Positions 1-6,682 of a stretch of 7,558 nucleotides of DNA are shown here, piece by piece. The notes under the pieces are model-generated. The model saw only the letters and a program-made list of their open reading frames with translations. It made no database searches and was not told the DNA's origin. Made by a program: the position numbers and the translations under genes. The stretch's first letter is position 1. The number at the start of each line of letters is the position of its first letter. The stretch covers positions 1 through 7,558 of the forward strand of contig JAOUFO010000079.1 in NCBI GenBank assembly GCA_029858165.1, written 5' to 3'. The stretch is from Deltaproteobacteria bacterium. GTDB taxonomy: Bacteria; SAR324; JACQKK01.

Positions 1-11
1 TGTTGCTGTTT

Positions 12-196
12 GGAACCCAAAAAGAAAGGCGGTGAACCCCGCCCAAAGCGGGCCACAAGGCCCGTGGCGGTGGTGAACCGCTGGACAGGAACCCAAAAAG
101 AAAGGCACCAGCCCGGCTAACGCCGCATGGAGGCGAAGCCGACAAGCGGAGGCCCGTGGCGGTGGTGAACCGCTGGACAAACAGCAAAAAAACAAA
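12..196. repeat. Left intergenic direct-repeat array
   Basis: Two kinds of exact direct repeat interleave here. A 19-nt element, ggaacccaaaaagaaaggc, occurs at 12-30 and 88-106. A 29-nt element containing GTGGCGGTGGTGAACCGC occurs at 59-87 and 151-179. A decayed third A-rich copy follows at about 180-196. The units contain small perfect stems: CCCGC/GCGGG at 38-52, GGGCC/GGCCC at 50-63, and GCGGT/ACCGC at 67-81, the last repeated at 159-173. The spacing between copies differs (76 and 92 nt), so this is an imperfect array. The reverse complement matches the array at the right end of the window, including the shared decamer gaagccgaca at 135-144. No reading frame is conserved between copies. 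The array may continue beyond the left edge. Confidence 0.85.
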
Positions 197-234
197 GCGG
201 GGGAGCGTGCCCCCCCGCACCCCCCTTTTAGGGG
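197..234. other. G/C-rich hairpins at the end of the left array
   Basis: GCGGGGG at 197-203 pairs perfectly with CCCCCGC at 212-218 across an 8-nt loop. A second small stem, CCCC (222-225) with GGGG (231-234), encloses an A/T-rich loop. Lying between the repeat array and the promoter of the mre cluster, these could insulate or terminate transcription entering from the left, on either strand. There is no convincing U-tract right after the main stem on the + strand, so a terminator role is only a possibility. Confidence 0.4.
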
Positions 235-260
235 CTGATGTGGAAGGCCTATGGTATTGC

Positions 261-290
261 TTGTCACCCTGGGACGGCTCTGGTAAAAAT
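261..290 (+). promoter_or_regulatory. Candidate sigma70-type promoter of the mre cluster
   Basis: TTGTCA at 261-266 resembles a -35 box. After a 17-nt spacer comes TAAAAA at 284-289, preceded by TGG, which fits an extended -10 element. Transcription would begin near 296, leaving a leader of about 65 nt before the proposed mreB start. It is the best promoter-like match in the intergenic region and lies just outside the repeat array. It is inferred from sequence only. Confidence 0.45.
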
Positions 291-292
291 TG

Positions 293-350
293 AGGGTGGA
301 GCAAAAAAAACCGGTTTCGGGCACCACTGTTCAACTCAACACTCCACCCT
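293..350 (+). promoter_or_regulatory. 9-bp inverted repeat in the mreB leader
   Basis: AGGGTGGAG at 293-301 is the exact reverse complement of CTCCACCCT at 342-350. The 40-nt interval contains a smaller stem, CCG-GTTT-CGG, at 311-320. The left arm falls at or next to the predicted transcription start, so it could be a regulator-binding site or, if transcription starts slightly earlier, an mRNA leader stem ending 12 nt before the TTG start codon. No known riboswitch class was recognised. Confidence 0.35.
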
Positions 351-362
351 TGGCAACGACCC

Positions 363-1415
363 TTGACCCCTGGCCTTTTCTCCCCCACAGACCTTATTAT
401 AGACGTTGGGACCACCCACACGGTGCTGGCCTCCCGGCAAAACGATTTTTTTGTCCGGCGGGAGAGCCGGGTGGCCATCCGCTACACCACCCCCCCCAGG
501 GGAGGGCCGCCAACAGCCAAGGTGGAGGCGGTGGGACGGGAGGCTCTGGACTTCAACGATGCCAAGGAAATCCGGGTTATCCGGCCCATGGACCACGGGC
601 GGGTGGTGGAAGCCACCCCGCTGGATTTGATGTTGAAAGCCATGTTGAGCCAAACCCCCGGCCGTTGGGGAAGGCTCCGTCCGTTGCGGGGATTCGGGGG
701 GCTGGTGGGACCGCCGGAGCAGGATGCGGAGCAACGGCTGCGGCTGGTGGAATTTTCCCAAACCCTGGCCCGTGGCTCGGTGGACACCATAGACATCCCC
801 ATGGCGGGGGCCAGAAGGTTGGGGTTTTCCATGGAGGACCCCCACGGGCGGATGATCATAGATTTTGGCGGGGGAAAAACCTGCATGGGGGTGATCGCCA
901 TGGGGGGACTGGTGGCTTGGCACACGGCCCATTTCGGCGGCCAGGACCTGGACCGGGCCATTGCGGTTTACCTGGAACGAAAGCATCAGTTGATCATCTC
1001 CCCGGAACAGGCCATGGAGATCAAACACCAGATAGGGGCGGTGTATCCCAAGGCAAAACCGGCCAAACTACAGGTGGATGGAATCCAGCAAAACGCCACC
1101 CGCGCCAAAAAAATTGTGGTGGAAGACCAGGAAATCCGTGAGGTGATCCTGAACGCCATGGAACCTTTGAATCTGGCGATCCAGGCAGGATTCAGAGGGG
1201 TAACCCCGGAATTGTGCGGGGATATTGCCCGGGCCGGAGTAACCTTGGTGGGGGGAAGCGCCCTGCTGGAAGGGTTGGCCAGCCATTTATCCGAAAGGTT
1301 GGGAATTGGGTTTTATGTGGGGGAAGACCCCATGAACACGGTTGTAATGGGAGCCCACGAAATGCTGTTGGAAAACCGGGGTCCTTCCAGCGGGAAGAAA
1401 CCCCAAACCGGATGA
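363..1415 (+). CDS. mreB: MreB-like actin homologue, divergent
   Basis: This is a 350-residue actin-fold protein, the same length as typical MreB (E. coli MreB has 347). MreB polymerises on the inner face of the cytoplasmic membrane and steers sidewall peptidoglycan synthesis. Supporting motifs are phosphate-1 DVGTT at 14-18, IRPMDHG at 73-79, phosphate-2 DFGGGKT at 167-173, EIKHQIGAVYP at 219-229, and adenosine-loop VGGSALLEGL at 296-305. Directly following mreC and mreD support the assignment. It is odd in several places. The IEEPMAAAIG signature reads IDIPMAGARRLG (143-154), so the catalytic glutamate position is Ile145. The VPVGATxVERRA segment is replaced by unrelated sequence (112-125), and GGGTT and TGGG are altered. 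The start is uncertain: TTG at 363 puts 13 residues before Asp14, with no clear Shine-Dalgarno. CTG at 327 is in frame, and no ATG or GTG is available upstream. It may be a specialised or hydrolysis-impaired paralogue. Confidence 0.85.
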   Translation: MTPGLFSPTDLIIDVGTTHTVLASRQNDFFVRRESRVAIRYTTPPRGGPPTAKVEAVGREALDFNDAKEIRVIRPMDHGRVVEATPLDLMLKAMLSQTPGRWGRLRPLRGFGGLVGPPEQDAEQRLRLVEFSQTLARGSVDTIDIPMAGARRLGFSMEDPHGRMIIDFGGGKTCMGVIAMGGLVAWHTAHFGGQDLDRAIAVYLERKHQLIISPEQAMEIKHQIGAVYPKAKPAKLQVDGIQQNATRAKKIVVEDQEIREVILNAMEPLNLAIQAGFRGVTPELCGDIARAGVTLVGGSALLEGLASHLSERLGIGFYVGEDPMNTVVMGAHEMLLENRGPSSGKKPQTG

Positions 1416-1432
1416 CTTGAGCCCTTTGACCT

Positions 1433-2335
1433 ATGCTGGATATATTGAAAAACAACCGGGTGTTGATCACCGGGGTGGTGTTGGCCATCCTGATGGCCGG
1501 TTTGCTTTCACTGCGTCTGCAAAAGCCGGAAATAGGCGATGTGGCCCAGCAAGGGCTGGATGACGTGATCTCCCCGTTTCAATCCACCTACCACAAGGGG
1601 GTGAAAACAATCAACGAATGGGTTGACGATTATGTGATCCTGGTGGACCTGAAACAGGAAAACCGCCAATTGAAAATGCAGATTGAGACCCTTCAGGAAG
1701 AATTGAACCACCACATCAACTCTTCCATTCAATTCAACCTGCTGCGGGAGCAGTTGAAATTCATGGAGGAGGACCCCCACCAAAAGGTGTTTTCCGAGGT
1801 GATCGGAGAATCCGTGGATAACTTCCACCATGTGCTGGTGATCAACAAAGGACGCTCGGCGGGAATCCGCCGCAACTTTCCGGTGGTGCTGAGAGAAGGG
1901 GTGGTGGGACGAATCCAGTCGGTCACCGCAGACAGAGCCGTGGTGCAGTTGATTGTGGACCGCCGCCATCAATTTCCGGTGCTCATCCAGCGCACCCGGG
2001 AGCAAATGATGATCAAAGGACTGGAAAATCACCTGATTTTGGAGCCCAACGAAAACCGGGGCATGCTGGTGGGACTGGGAGAAGGGTTGCAGGTCAAACG
2101 GATCCGCATGCTGACCGATGTGCAAAAGGGGGACAGGGTGATCACCAGCGGCATGGCGGGGATATTTCCCAAGGGGCAGCTGGTAGGCATCATCACCGAT
2201 GTGCGCCAGGAAAAACATGAGCTGTTTCAGACCGCCGAGGTCCGATCCGCGGTGGATTTTGACAAAATTGAAGGGGTGTTTGTCATTTTGAAAAGCCCAA
2301 AATCCAACAACTTTCCAATATTCAGTTCTCCATGA
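1433..2335 (+). CDS. mreC: Rod shape-determining protein MreC
   Basis: This 300-residue bitopic inner-membrane protein has a large periplasmic part. MreC links the MreB filament to the periplasmic synthases and activates PBP2 in the elongasome. A membrane segment spans about residues 9-27 after a short basic N-terminus. A charged helix with coiled-coil character follows at about 66-112. The two beta domains carry typical MreC patterns: VINKGRSAGI at 136-145, EGVVGRI at 155-161, and GDRVITSGMAGIFPKGQLVG at 233-252. The length is close to the usual 280-370 residues. It starts 17 bp after the mreB-like stop and its stop overlaps the mreD start by 4 bp, so translation is probably coupled. No strong Shine-Dalgarno is visible. 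The protein looks intact, with all core motifs in place. Confidence 0.96.
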   Translation: MLDILKNNRVLITGVVLAILMAGLLSLRLQKPEIGDVAQQGLDDVISPFQSTYHKGVKTINEWVDDYVILVDLKQENRQLKMQIETLQEELNHHINSSIQFNLLREQLKFMEEDPHQKVFSEVIGESVDNFHHVLVINKGRSAGIRRNFPVVLREGVVGRIQSVTADRAVVQLIVDRRHQFPVLIQRTREQMMIKGLENHLILEPNENRGMLVGLGEGLQVKRIRMLTDVQKGDRVITSGMAGIFPKGQLVGIITDVRQEKHELFQTAEVRSAVDFDKIEGVFVILKSPKSNNFPIFSSP

Positions 2336-2820
2336 AATCCATTTCACTGGGATTGATGGGTTTTTTTCTGGTTTGGCTGCATGTTTCCGCGGCCCACCAG
2401 TTTTCCATTTGGGGGGTGAAACCCAACCTGTTGTTGATGGGGGTGATCATCGCGGGGTTGCGGTGGATGAACCCCTGGGTGTTGATGTACGCCGCTTTTG
2501 CCGGGCTGGTGGAAGATACCTATTCCCACAGTTTGCTGGGGGTGTACGGGTTAAGCTTTCTGGCCACGGTGGTGGTGGCCTATTATGCAGGCCGGTCCTT
2601 GTTTGAACAAAACATTCTTTTTATGATGCTGGCGGTGGTGGGCATCACCCTGTTTGAAGGGTTGCTGGCCATCACCCTGTTGCGGATGGTGGAGGGGGAT
2701 GTTCCCGGCCTGAAATGGTTTTTTAGCCGGACCCTGCCAGTGGCCCTGTATCATGGGGCCTTGACTCCCCTGTTTATTTTTTCGGTACGCAAATGGGAAT
2801 TGTTGTTTGACCGGGAATAA
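2332..2820 (+). CDS. mreD: Rod shape-determining protein MreD
   Basis: This is a 162-residue, highly hydrophobic protein, the same length as E. coli MreD. MreD is the small polytopic inner-membrane member of the MreBCD complex. About five to six membrane segments can be seen, roughly at 4-21, 27-44, 47-63, 68-86, 94-118 and 132-154. The family-like stretch KPNLLLMGVIIAGLRW (30-45), followed by GLVEDTYSHSLLGVYGLSF (58-76), matches the usual MreD layout, in which an acidic residue and a Gly-rich turn follow the third segment. The ATG lies inside the mreC stop (ATGA), indicating translational coupling. Sequence is poorly conserved in this family, so the call leans on length, topology and position. 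Confidence 0.93.
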   Translation: MKSISLGLMGFFLVWLHVSAAHQFSIWGVKPNLLLMGVIIAGLRWMNPWVLMYAAFAGLVEDTYSHSLLGVYGLSFLATVVVAYYAGRSLFEQNILFMMLAVVGITLFEGLLAITLLRMVEGDVPGLKWFFSRTLPVALYHGALTPLFIFSVRKWELLFDRE

Positions 2821-2887
2821 ACCGGTGACCGTTGTTTGATCCCGCTGTTGCCGACATCCACCCGATTTTCAATCTTCAGGCAAACCC

Positions 2888-4858
2888 ATGAAGTTTTCAC
2901 TGGTATCCAATGAGGAATCTAGCCTGTTTCGCGCCCGGTTGTGGTACATCGGGGGCGCTCTGGGGATTTTGTTCATTGTCTTGGTGTTTCGCATTTGGTA
3001 CATGCAAACCATAGACGGCGGCTACTATGCTGAGGTGGCGCGGGGAAACCGCATCCGGGTGATTCCCAAAGAAGCCCCCCGGGGCCAGATATTTGACCGC
3101 AACGGGGAAAACCTGGCTTTGAACCTCTCCTCCTACAATGTGATGCTGATGCGGGAAGACGCTCCTGATCTGAGCAAAACCTTGCGCAATCTTTCCACTT
3201 TGGCCGGTGTACCGCTGAAAACCCTGGAGGATCTGGCGGAGGAGGCCAAAAAAGCCCCCCGCTACAAATCAGTGATGGTCCTGGAAGATGTGCCTGATAA
3301 AACCGCGGACCTGATAGACACCTATCAGGACGACATCCCCGGTGTCAGTGTGGAAATCAAAGCCAAGCGGTTGTACCCCAACGCCTTTCTTACCTCCCAT
3401 GTGGTGGGGTATGTGGGGGATATTCACGAAAACCAATTGCGCAATATGCCCCTTTCCAAGCTGTCTTCGGCCCAGATCGTGGGCCAGGCCGGTTTGGAGC
3501 TTTCCATGAACAATCTGCTGATAGGCACCGACGGGGGGCGTCAGGTGGAGGTGGACCACATCGGGAGGGAACTTCGGGTCATCAACAAACCGGTCAACCC
3601 CACTCCCGGAGCCAATATCACCTTGACCGTGGATTTGAGGCTGCAACAGTTTTTGCGAAACATGATGCGGGGCTACAAAGGGGTGGCTCTGGTCATGGCA
3701 CCGACCACCGGGGAAATCCTGGGGATGGTCAGTTCCCCAGATTATGATCCCAATCAGTTTTTAAAAGGCATAGACGAAAAAAAATGGCGGAGCTTTATTC
3801 ACGGGGTTGATAAACCCCTGATGAACAAGACCATCCATGGGGTGTACCCCCCGGGGTCCACCTTTAAAATGTTGACCGCCGCAGCGGCCCTGGACCTGAA
3901 GGTCATTGATAAAAACACCAAGCTCAACTGTCCGGGGTATTACCGGGTGGGCCGGGATATTTCCTATTGCTGGAACCGATCGGGCCATGGAGATTTGACG
4001 GTGACCCAGGCCCTGAAATATTCGTGCAATGTGTTTTTTTACCAGTTGGGGCTGATGGTGGGGGTGGAACGATTGAGGGAATACAGCCGCATGTTCGGAT
4101 TTGCCCAGCCCACCGGGGTGGAGTTGGGGGGGGAAAAAACCGGGTTTTTCCCCAGCAAGGCCTGGAAAAAATCCGCCCTGCGCCAGCCGTGGTATATCGG
4201 CGAAACCATGCATCTGGCCATCGGCCAGGGATACATGACTATCACCCCCCTGCAACTGCTGAATTACGTCAATGTGCTGGCCAATAACGGGACCTGGGTG
4301 CGGCCCACCATCATCCGCAGTGTGGTGGACCCTGACGGCATGGAACGGATTTCCAAAAACGATCTCCCCCGGGAAACCCGCATCCTGCCGCTTTCCACGG
4401 ACCATCTGGCCACCATCCGGGAGGGAATGGTTCAGGCCGTCAACGGTCCCGGAGGGACCGCACACCGGGCCGCCTCCCCCTATTATCTGGTAGCCGGAAA
4501 AACCGGAACATCCCAGGTGGTGGGACGAGGAAAAAAAGACATGGGCACCAGGGAAACCCTGCCCCATTCCTTTTTTGTGGCCTATGCCCCGGCCTATGAC
4601 CCCCAGATTTCGGTGATGGTGCTGGTGGAACACGGCATGGCGGGAGGCGAGGTTTCTGCCCCCCTGGTACGGCAGGTGATGGATTTTTACTTCAACAACA
4701 TAGAAACGGTGCGTCCCCCCCTGGTGAAACCCGTCTCCGATGAAAAAGATAACCCGGAGTTAAACGACTCCGATGCCATTCGCCAGTTCAGGGAAAAGCT
4801 CTCCGGTGCCTTCAGGGACAACCCTCCCGGTTCCTCCGCCAGTTCCCCCTTGCCTTAA
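2888..4858 (+). CDS. mrdA: Penicillin-binding protein 2, peptidoglycan transpeptidase
   Basis: This 656-residue class B PBP cross-links peptidoglycan in the periplasm during elongation, normally working with RodA and activated by MreC. A short cytoplasmic N-terminus precedes one membrane anchor at about 17-39. The PBP dimerisation (pedestal) domain follows, with PRGQIFDRNG at 64-73 and VVGYVGDI at 172-179. The transpeptidase domain covers about 260-600. Its active-site motifs are complete: SxxK at Ser324-Thr-Phe-Lys327 (within PPGSTFK), SxN at Ser379-Cys-Asn381, and Lys538-Thr-Gly540 (within AGKTGTSQ). The tail at about 610-656 is acidic then Pro/Ser-rich and probably disordered. The length is near that of E. 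coli PBP2 (633). The gene follows mreD by 67 bp, with only a weak AGG ahead of the ATG. No rodA follows; maf comes next. Confidence 0.96.
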   Translation: MKFSLVSNEESSLFRARLWYIGGALGILFIVLVFRIWYMQTIDGGYYAEVARGNRIRVIPKEAPRGQIFDRNGENLALNLSSYNVMLMREDAPDLSKTLRNLSTLAGVPLKTLEDLAEEAKKAPRYKSVMVLEDVPDKTADLIDTYQDDIPGVSVEIKAKRLYPNAFLTSHVVGYVGDIHENQLRNMPLSKLSSAQIVGQAGLELSMNNLLIGTDGGRQVEVDHIGRELRVINKPVNPTPGANITLTVDLRLQQFLRNMMRGYKGVALVMAPTTGEILGMVSSPDYDPNQFLKGIDEKKWRSFIHGVDKPLMNKTIHGVYPPGSTFKMLTAAAALDLKVIDKNTKLNCPGYYRVGRDISYCWNRSGHGDLTVTQALKYSCNVFFYQLGLMVGVERLREYSRMFGFAQPTGVELGGEKTGFFPSKAWKKSALRQPWYIGETMHLAIGQGYMTITPLQLLNYVNVLANNGTWVRPTIIRSVVDPDGMERISKNDLPRETRILPLSTDHLATIREGMVQAVNGPGGTAHRAASPYYLVAGKTGTSQVVGRGKKDMGTRETLPHSFFVAYAPAYDPQISVMVLVEHGMAGGEVSAPLVRQVMDFYFNNIETVRPPLVKPVSDEKDNPELNDSDAIRQFREKLSGAFRDNPPGSSASSPLP

Positions 4859-4892
4859 ACCGGGGGATACCCTAACCTTTTTTATTGCGGAT

Positions 4893-5507
4893 ATGGATTC
4901 AACCCTTCCAGGGGGCCTGACCCTCAGGCAAACCCGGCCGTTTTGTCTGGCCTCCGCCTCTCCCCGCCGGGCTGAATTGTTGCGGCAATTGGGGCTTGTT
5001 TTTGAGGTGTGGGCAGCCCATGTGGATGAAACCCCCCTGGGGGATGAATCCCCGGAAGAGCATGTACAACGGCTGGCTTTGGAAAAAGGCCGGTCCGCCG
5101 CGGAGAAGTTTCCCGGCCACCTGATTTTGGCCGGAGATACCGTGGTGGAGCTAAACGGAGAAATTCTGGGCAAACCGGAGGACCCGCCGCACGCCCGCCG
5201 GATGTTGCGGGCGTTATCGTCCCGATGCCACCGGGTGATGACCGGTTATGTGTTGTGGGACGGCCCCACCGGTGAGCGGATGGAGGGAATGGTGGAAACC
5301 AAAGTGTGGTTTCGGGAGCTTCCCCCCAACTGGATCCACTTCTACACCGCCCAGGCCGAGCCTTACGACAAAGCGGGGGGGTACGCCATTCAGGGGCTGG
5401 GGGGGGCCATGGTTCATCACCTGGAGGGAAGTTACACCAACGTGGTGGGCTTTCCCGTGGAAGCAATTTTTTGGGACCTGTTGAGCAAGGGATGGGTGGT
5501 GTTATGA
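4893..5507 (+). CDS. maf: Maf-family nucleotide pyrophosphatase (YhdE-like)
   Basis: This is a 204-residue cytoplasmic Maf protein. The family hydrolyses nucleoside triphosphates, especially non-canonical or modified ones, to monophosphate and pyrophosphate. The YhdE branch prefers dTTP and UTP. Visible motifs are LASASPRRAELL at 19-30 (phosphate-binding Ser and two Arg), LAGDTVV at 79-85 with probable catalytic Asp82, VETKVWFREL at 134-143, and EPYDKAGGYAIQGLGG at 156-171. YTNVVGFPVE lies at 181-190. The DKAGxYxIQG pattern favours the dTTP/UTP subgroup over the m7GTP (YceF) subgroup. The frame is open further upstream into mrdA, but ATG 4893 is the first Met outside it and leaves 18 residues before the LASASPRR motif. 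The gene starts 34 bp after mrdA, and its stop overlaps the next start by 4 bp. E. coli also places a maf gene beside mreBCD, so the linkage is familiar. Confidence 0.93.
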   Translation: MDSTLPGGLTLRQTRPFCLASASPRRAELLRQLGLVFEVWAAHVDETPLGDESPEEHVQRLALEKGRSAAEKFPGHLILAGDTVVELNGEILGKPEDPPHARRMLRALSSRCHRVMTGYVLWDGPTGERMEGMVETKVWFRELPPNWIHFYTAQAEPYDKAGGYAIQGLGGAMVHHLEGSYTNVVGFPVEAIFWDLLSKGWVVL

Positions 5508-6595
5508 GATTGGGCATATTCACAAAAAAAACCGGCGGCAAACCATCCGTCATCCAACAACCATGCGCCACAAACCAGACCAGGGTCCAATTCCGGCAAC
5601 CAGGCCGGATAGGCAGGGGGCTGGCCCTCCTGGGTTGGCTTTCGCTGGCCGTCAGCGGGGGGAACCAGACAGCCTTGGCCGAGGAGGACCCCTTTGTCCC
5701 CCAGGGGGTGTGGCTGATGGAAACCCGTTTGGTGACAGAAATCCAGACCCAGGGGTTTACCAAAAACGGGAAACAAGGCCCCCTGCTGTTGGGGCTGGTG
5801 TCTGATGAATCCCTCCGAAACCAGTTAAAAGGCGATGTCACCCGGCAGAGTTCCGGGGTGGACCTCACCCTGCGCTGGGGATTGGGGGACCGCTGGAATC
5901 TGGCCCTGATCCTGCCGTATCGCAACCTTACCCAACATTCCACCCTGGTTTCCGCCACCACGGACCCGGCGGCCGTCAGTACGGCGGAGGCTTTTCCCGA
6001 AAAAACAATTTCGGGGCTGACCGATGTGGAGTTGTTGAGTCTGCACCGGCCCGCATTTACGGACCGCCATGGTTTGATTCTGGGTTACGGCATCAGTGTT
6101 CCTGCCCGCCGCAGGGATAAAGCCCTGACCCACCTGAAAGGCCTGGCCCTGGAGCGGCCCAGTCCCTCAGGGCTGGTTCTGTTCCACTACACCTTTTACC
6201 CGAACATATCCCATTCCCGGTTTGATGTGCGGGCCACCTACCGGTATCTGGCCAACGCCATCCTGGAGGATGCCGACGGCAACACAACCCCTTTGCTTCC
6301 CGCCCGGGAATCGGATGTCAAAATAGGCTGGCGGCAGGGGTGGGGCTACCTGGAATGGGAGCTTCAACTGGAACAGTTCAGCACCACCTCCAACATCCTG
6401 GACGGCATCAACCAAAAAGACGGGCAGGATGCCTTTGAGGGAAACTTTCTGCTGAGTTACGGAAACCTGAACGATTTGGAGACGGGTCCAGTGGCACTGC
6501 CTTTCAAGGTGGAAGCCGGACTGGGAAAAACCCTTCAAGGGTTTTCCTCCCCCGCCACAAACAAAGTCACCCTTGCGGGTTGGCTTTATTTTTAA
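5504..6595 (+). CDS. Predicted outer-membrane beta-barrel protein
   Basis: This is a 363-residue exported protein of unknown role. The first ~37 residues are basic and polar, then a hydrophobic core (39-51) leads to TALA ending at residue 59, a good signal-peptidase I site before EEDPF. The mature part has no long hydrophobic helix but many alternating aromatic/aliphatic strands, such as GVDLTLRWGLGDRWNLALIL (118-137). It ends in VTLAGWLYF with a C-terminal Phe, the usual outer-membrane barrel insertion signal. GLTDVELLSLHR (171-182) followed by LILGYGISVP (191-200) resembles the Phenol_MetA_deg/putative transporter barrel family, but that match is from memory and tentative. The ATG overlaps the maf stop (ATGA), with AAGGGA at 5487-5492 as a possible Shine-Dalgarno. 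The overlap rules out the longer upstream frame and suggests co-translation with maf. The long N-region before the signal core is unusual. Confidence 0.75.
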   Translation: MRLGIFTKKTGGKPSVIQQPCATNQTRVQFRQPGRIGRGLALLGWLSLAVSGGNQTALAEEDPFVPQGVWLMETRLVTEIQTQGFTKNGKQGPLLLGLVSDESLRNQLKGDVTRQSSGVDLTLRWGLGDRWNLALILPYRNLTQHSTLVSATTDPAAVSTAEAFPEKTISGLTDVELLSLHRPAFTDRHGLILGYGISVPARRRDKALTHLKGLALERPSPSGLVLFHYTFYPNISHSRFDVRATYRYLANAILEDADGNTTPLLPARESDVKIGWRQGWGYLEWELQLEQFSTTSNILDGINQKDGQDAFEGNFLLSYGNLNDLETGPVALPFKVEAGLGKTLQGFSSPATNKVTLAGWLYF

Positions 6596-6631
6596 CCGCC
6601 GCGGTGTTTGGGGCCCAAGGGCAACCCCCCA

Positions 6632-6650
6632 ACAACCGGCAACCGGTTGT
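6632..6650 (+). promoter_or_regulatory. Perfect 8-bp palindrome upstream of the cyclophilin gene
   Basis: ACAACCGG at 6632-6639 is followed by a CAA loop and then CCGGTTGT at 6643-6650. In RNA it would form a tight hairpin, but the sequence after it on the + strand is AAGTTAAAAA, without a U-tract, so it is not a standard terminator. It sits 33 nt before the cyclophilin ATG, in the only larger gap (87 bp) after the barrel gene. It could be an operator, a leader structure or an mRNA processing/stability stem. Confidence 0.4.
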
Positions 6651-6670
6651 AAGTTAAAAACCCAACCCCC

Positions 6671-6676
6671 AAAGGA
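6671..6676 (+). promoter_or_regulatory. Shine-Dalgarno of the cyclophilin gene
   Basis: AAAGGA lies 6 nt before the ATG at 6683. It is the clearest ribosome-binding site in the window, in contrast to the weak or absent sites before mreB, mreC, mreD and maf, and it settles the start of the cyclophilin gene. Confidence 0.7.
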
Positions 6677-6682
6677 ACAGCC

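Noticed and set aside
12..196. Possible CRISPR array
   Set aside because: Copies are only two per element, spacing is irregular, two different repeats interleave, spacers contain shared sequence, and no cas gene is present.
290..1141. A 283-codon + strand open frame overlapping the mreB-like gene
   Set aside because: Its product is Gly/Pro/His-rich with no recognisable domain, while the overlapping frame carries actin-family motifs. It is a by-product of G/C-rich codon positions.
4773..4892. Longer Maf start overlapping the mrdA C-terminus
   Set aside because: The extra 40 residues are Pro/Ser-rich, unlike any Maf N-terminus, and lie over the PBP2 reading frame. ATG 4893 gives a normal length.
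5306..5503. Longer start for the barrel protein inside maf
   Set aside because: It would place 66 extra Gly/Ser-rich residues before the signal peptide and overlap maf deeply. ATG 5504 in the maf stop is the natural coupled start.
4924..5961. A 345-codon - strand open frame across maf and the barrel gene
   Set aside because: The product is Pro/Arg/Ser-rich with no domain, and it lies opposite Maf, whose motifs are clear. Similar long antisense frames lie opposite mreB, mreC, mrdA and the cyclophilin gene and were rejected for the same reason.
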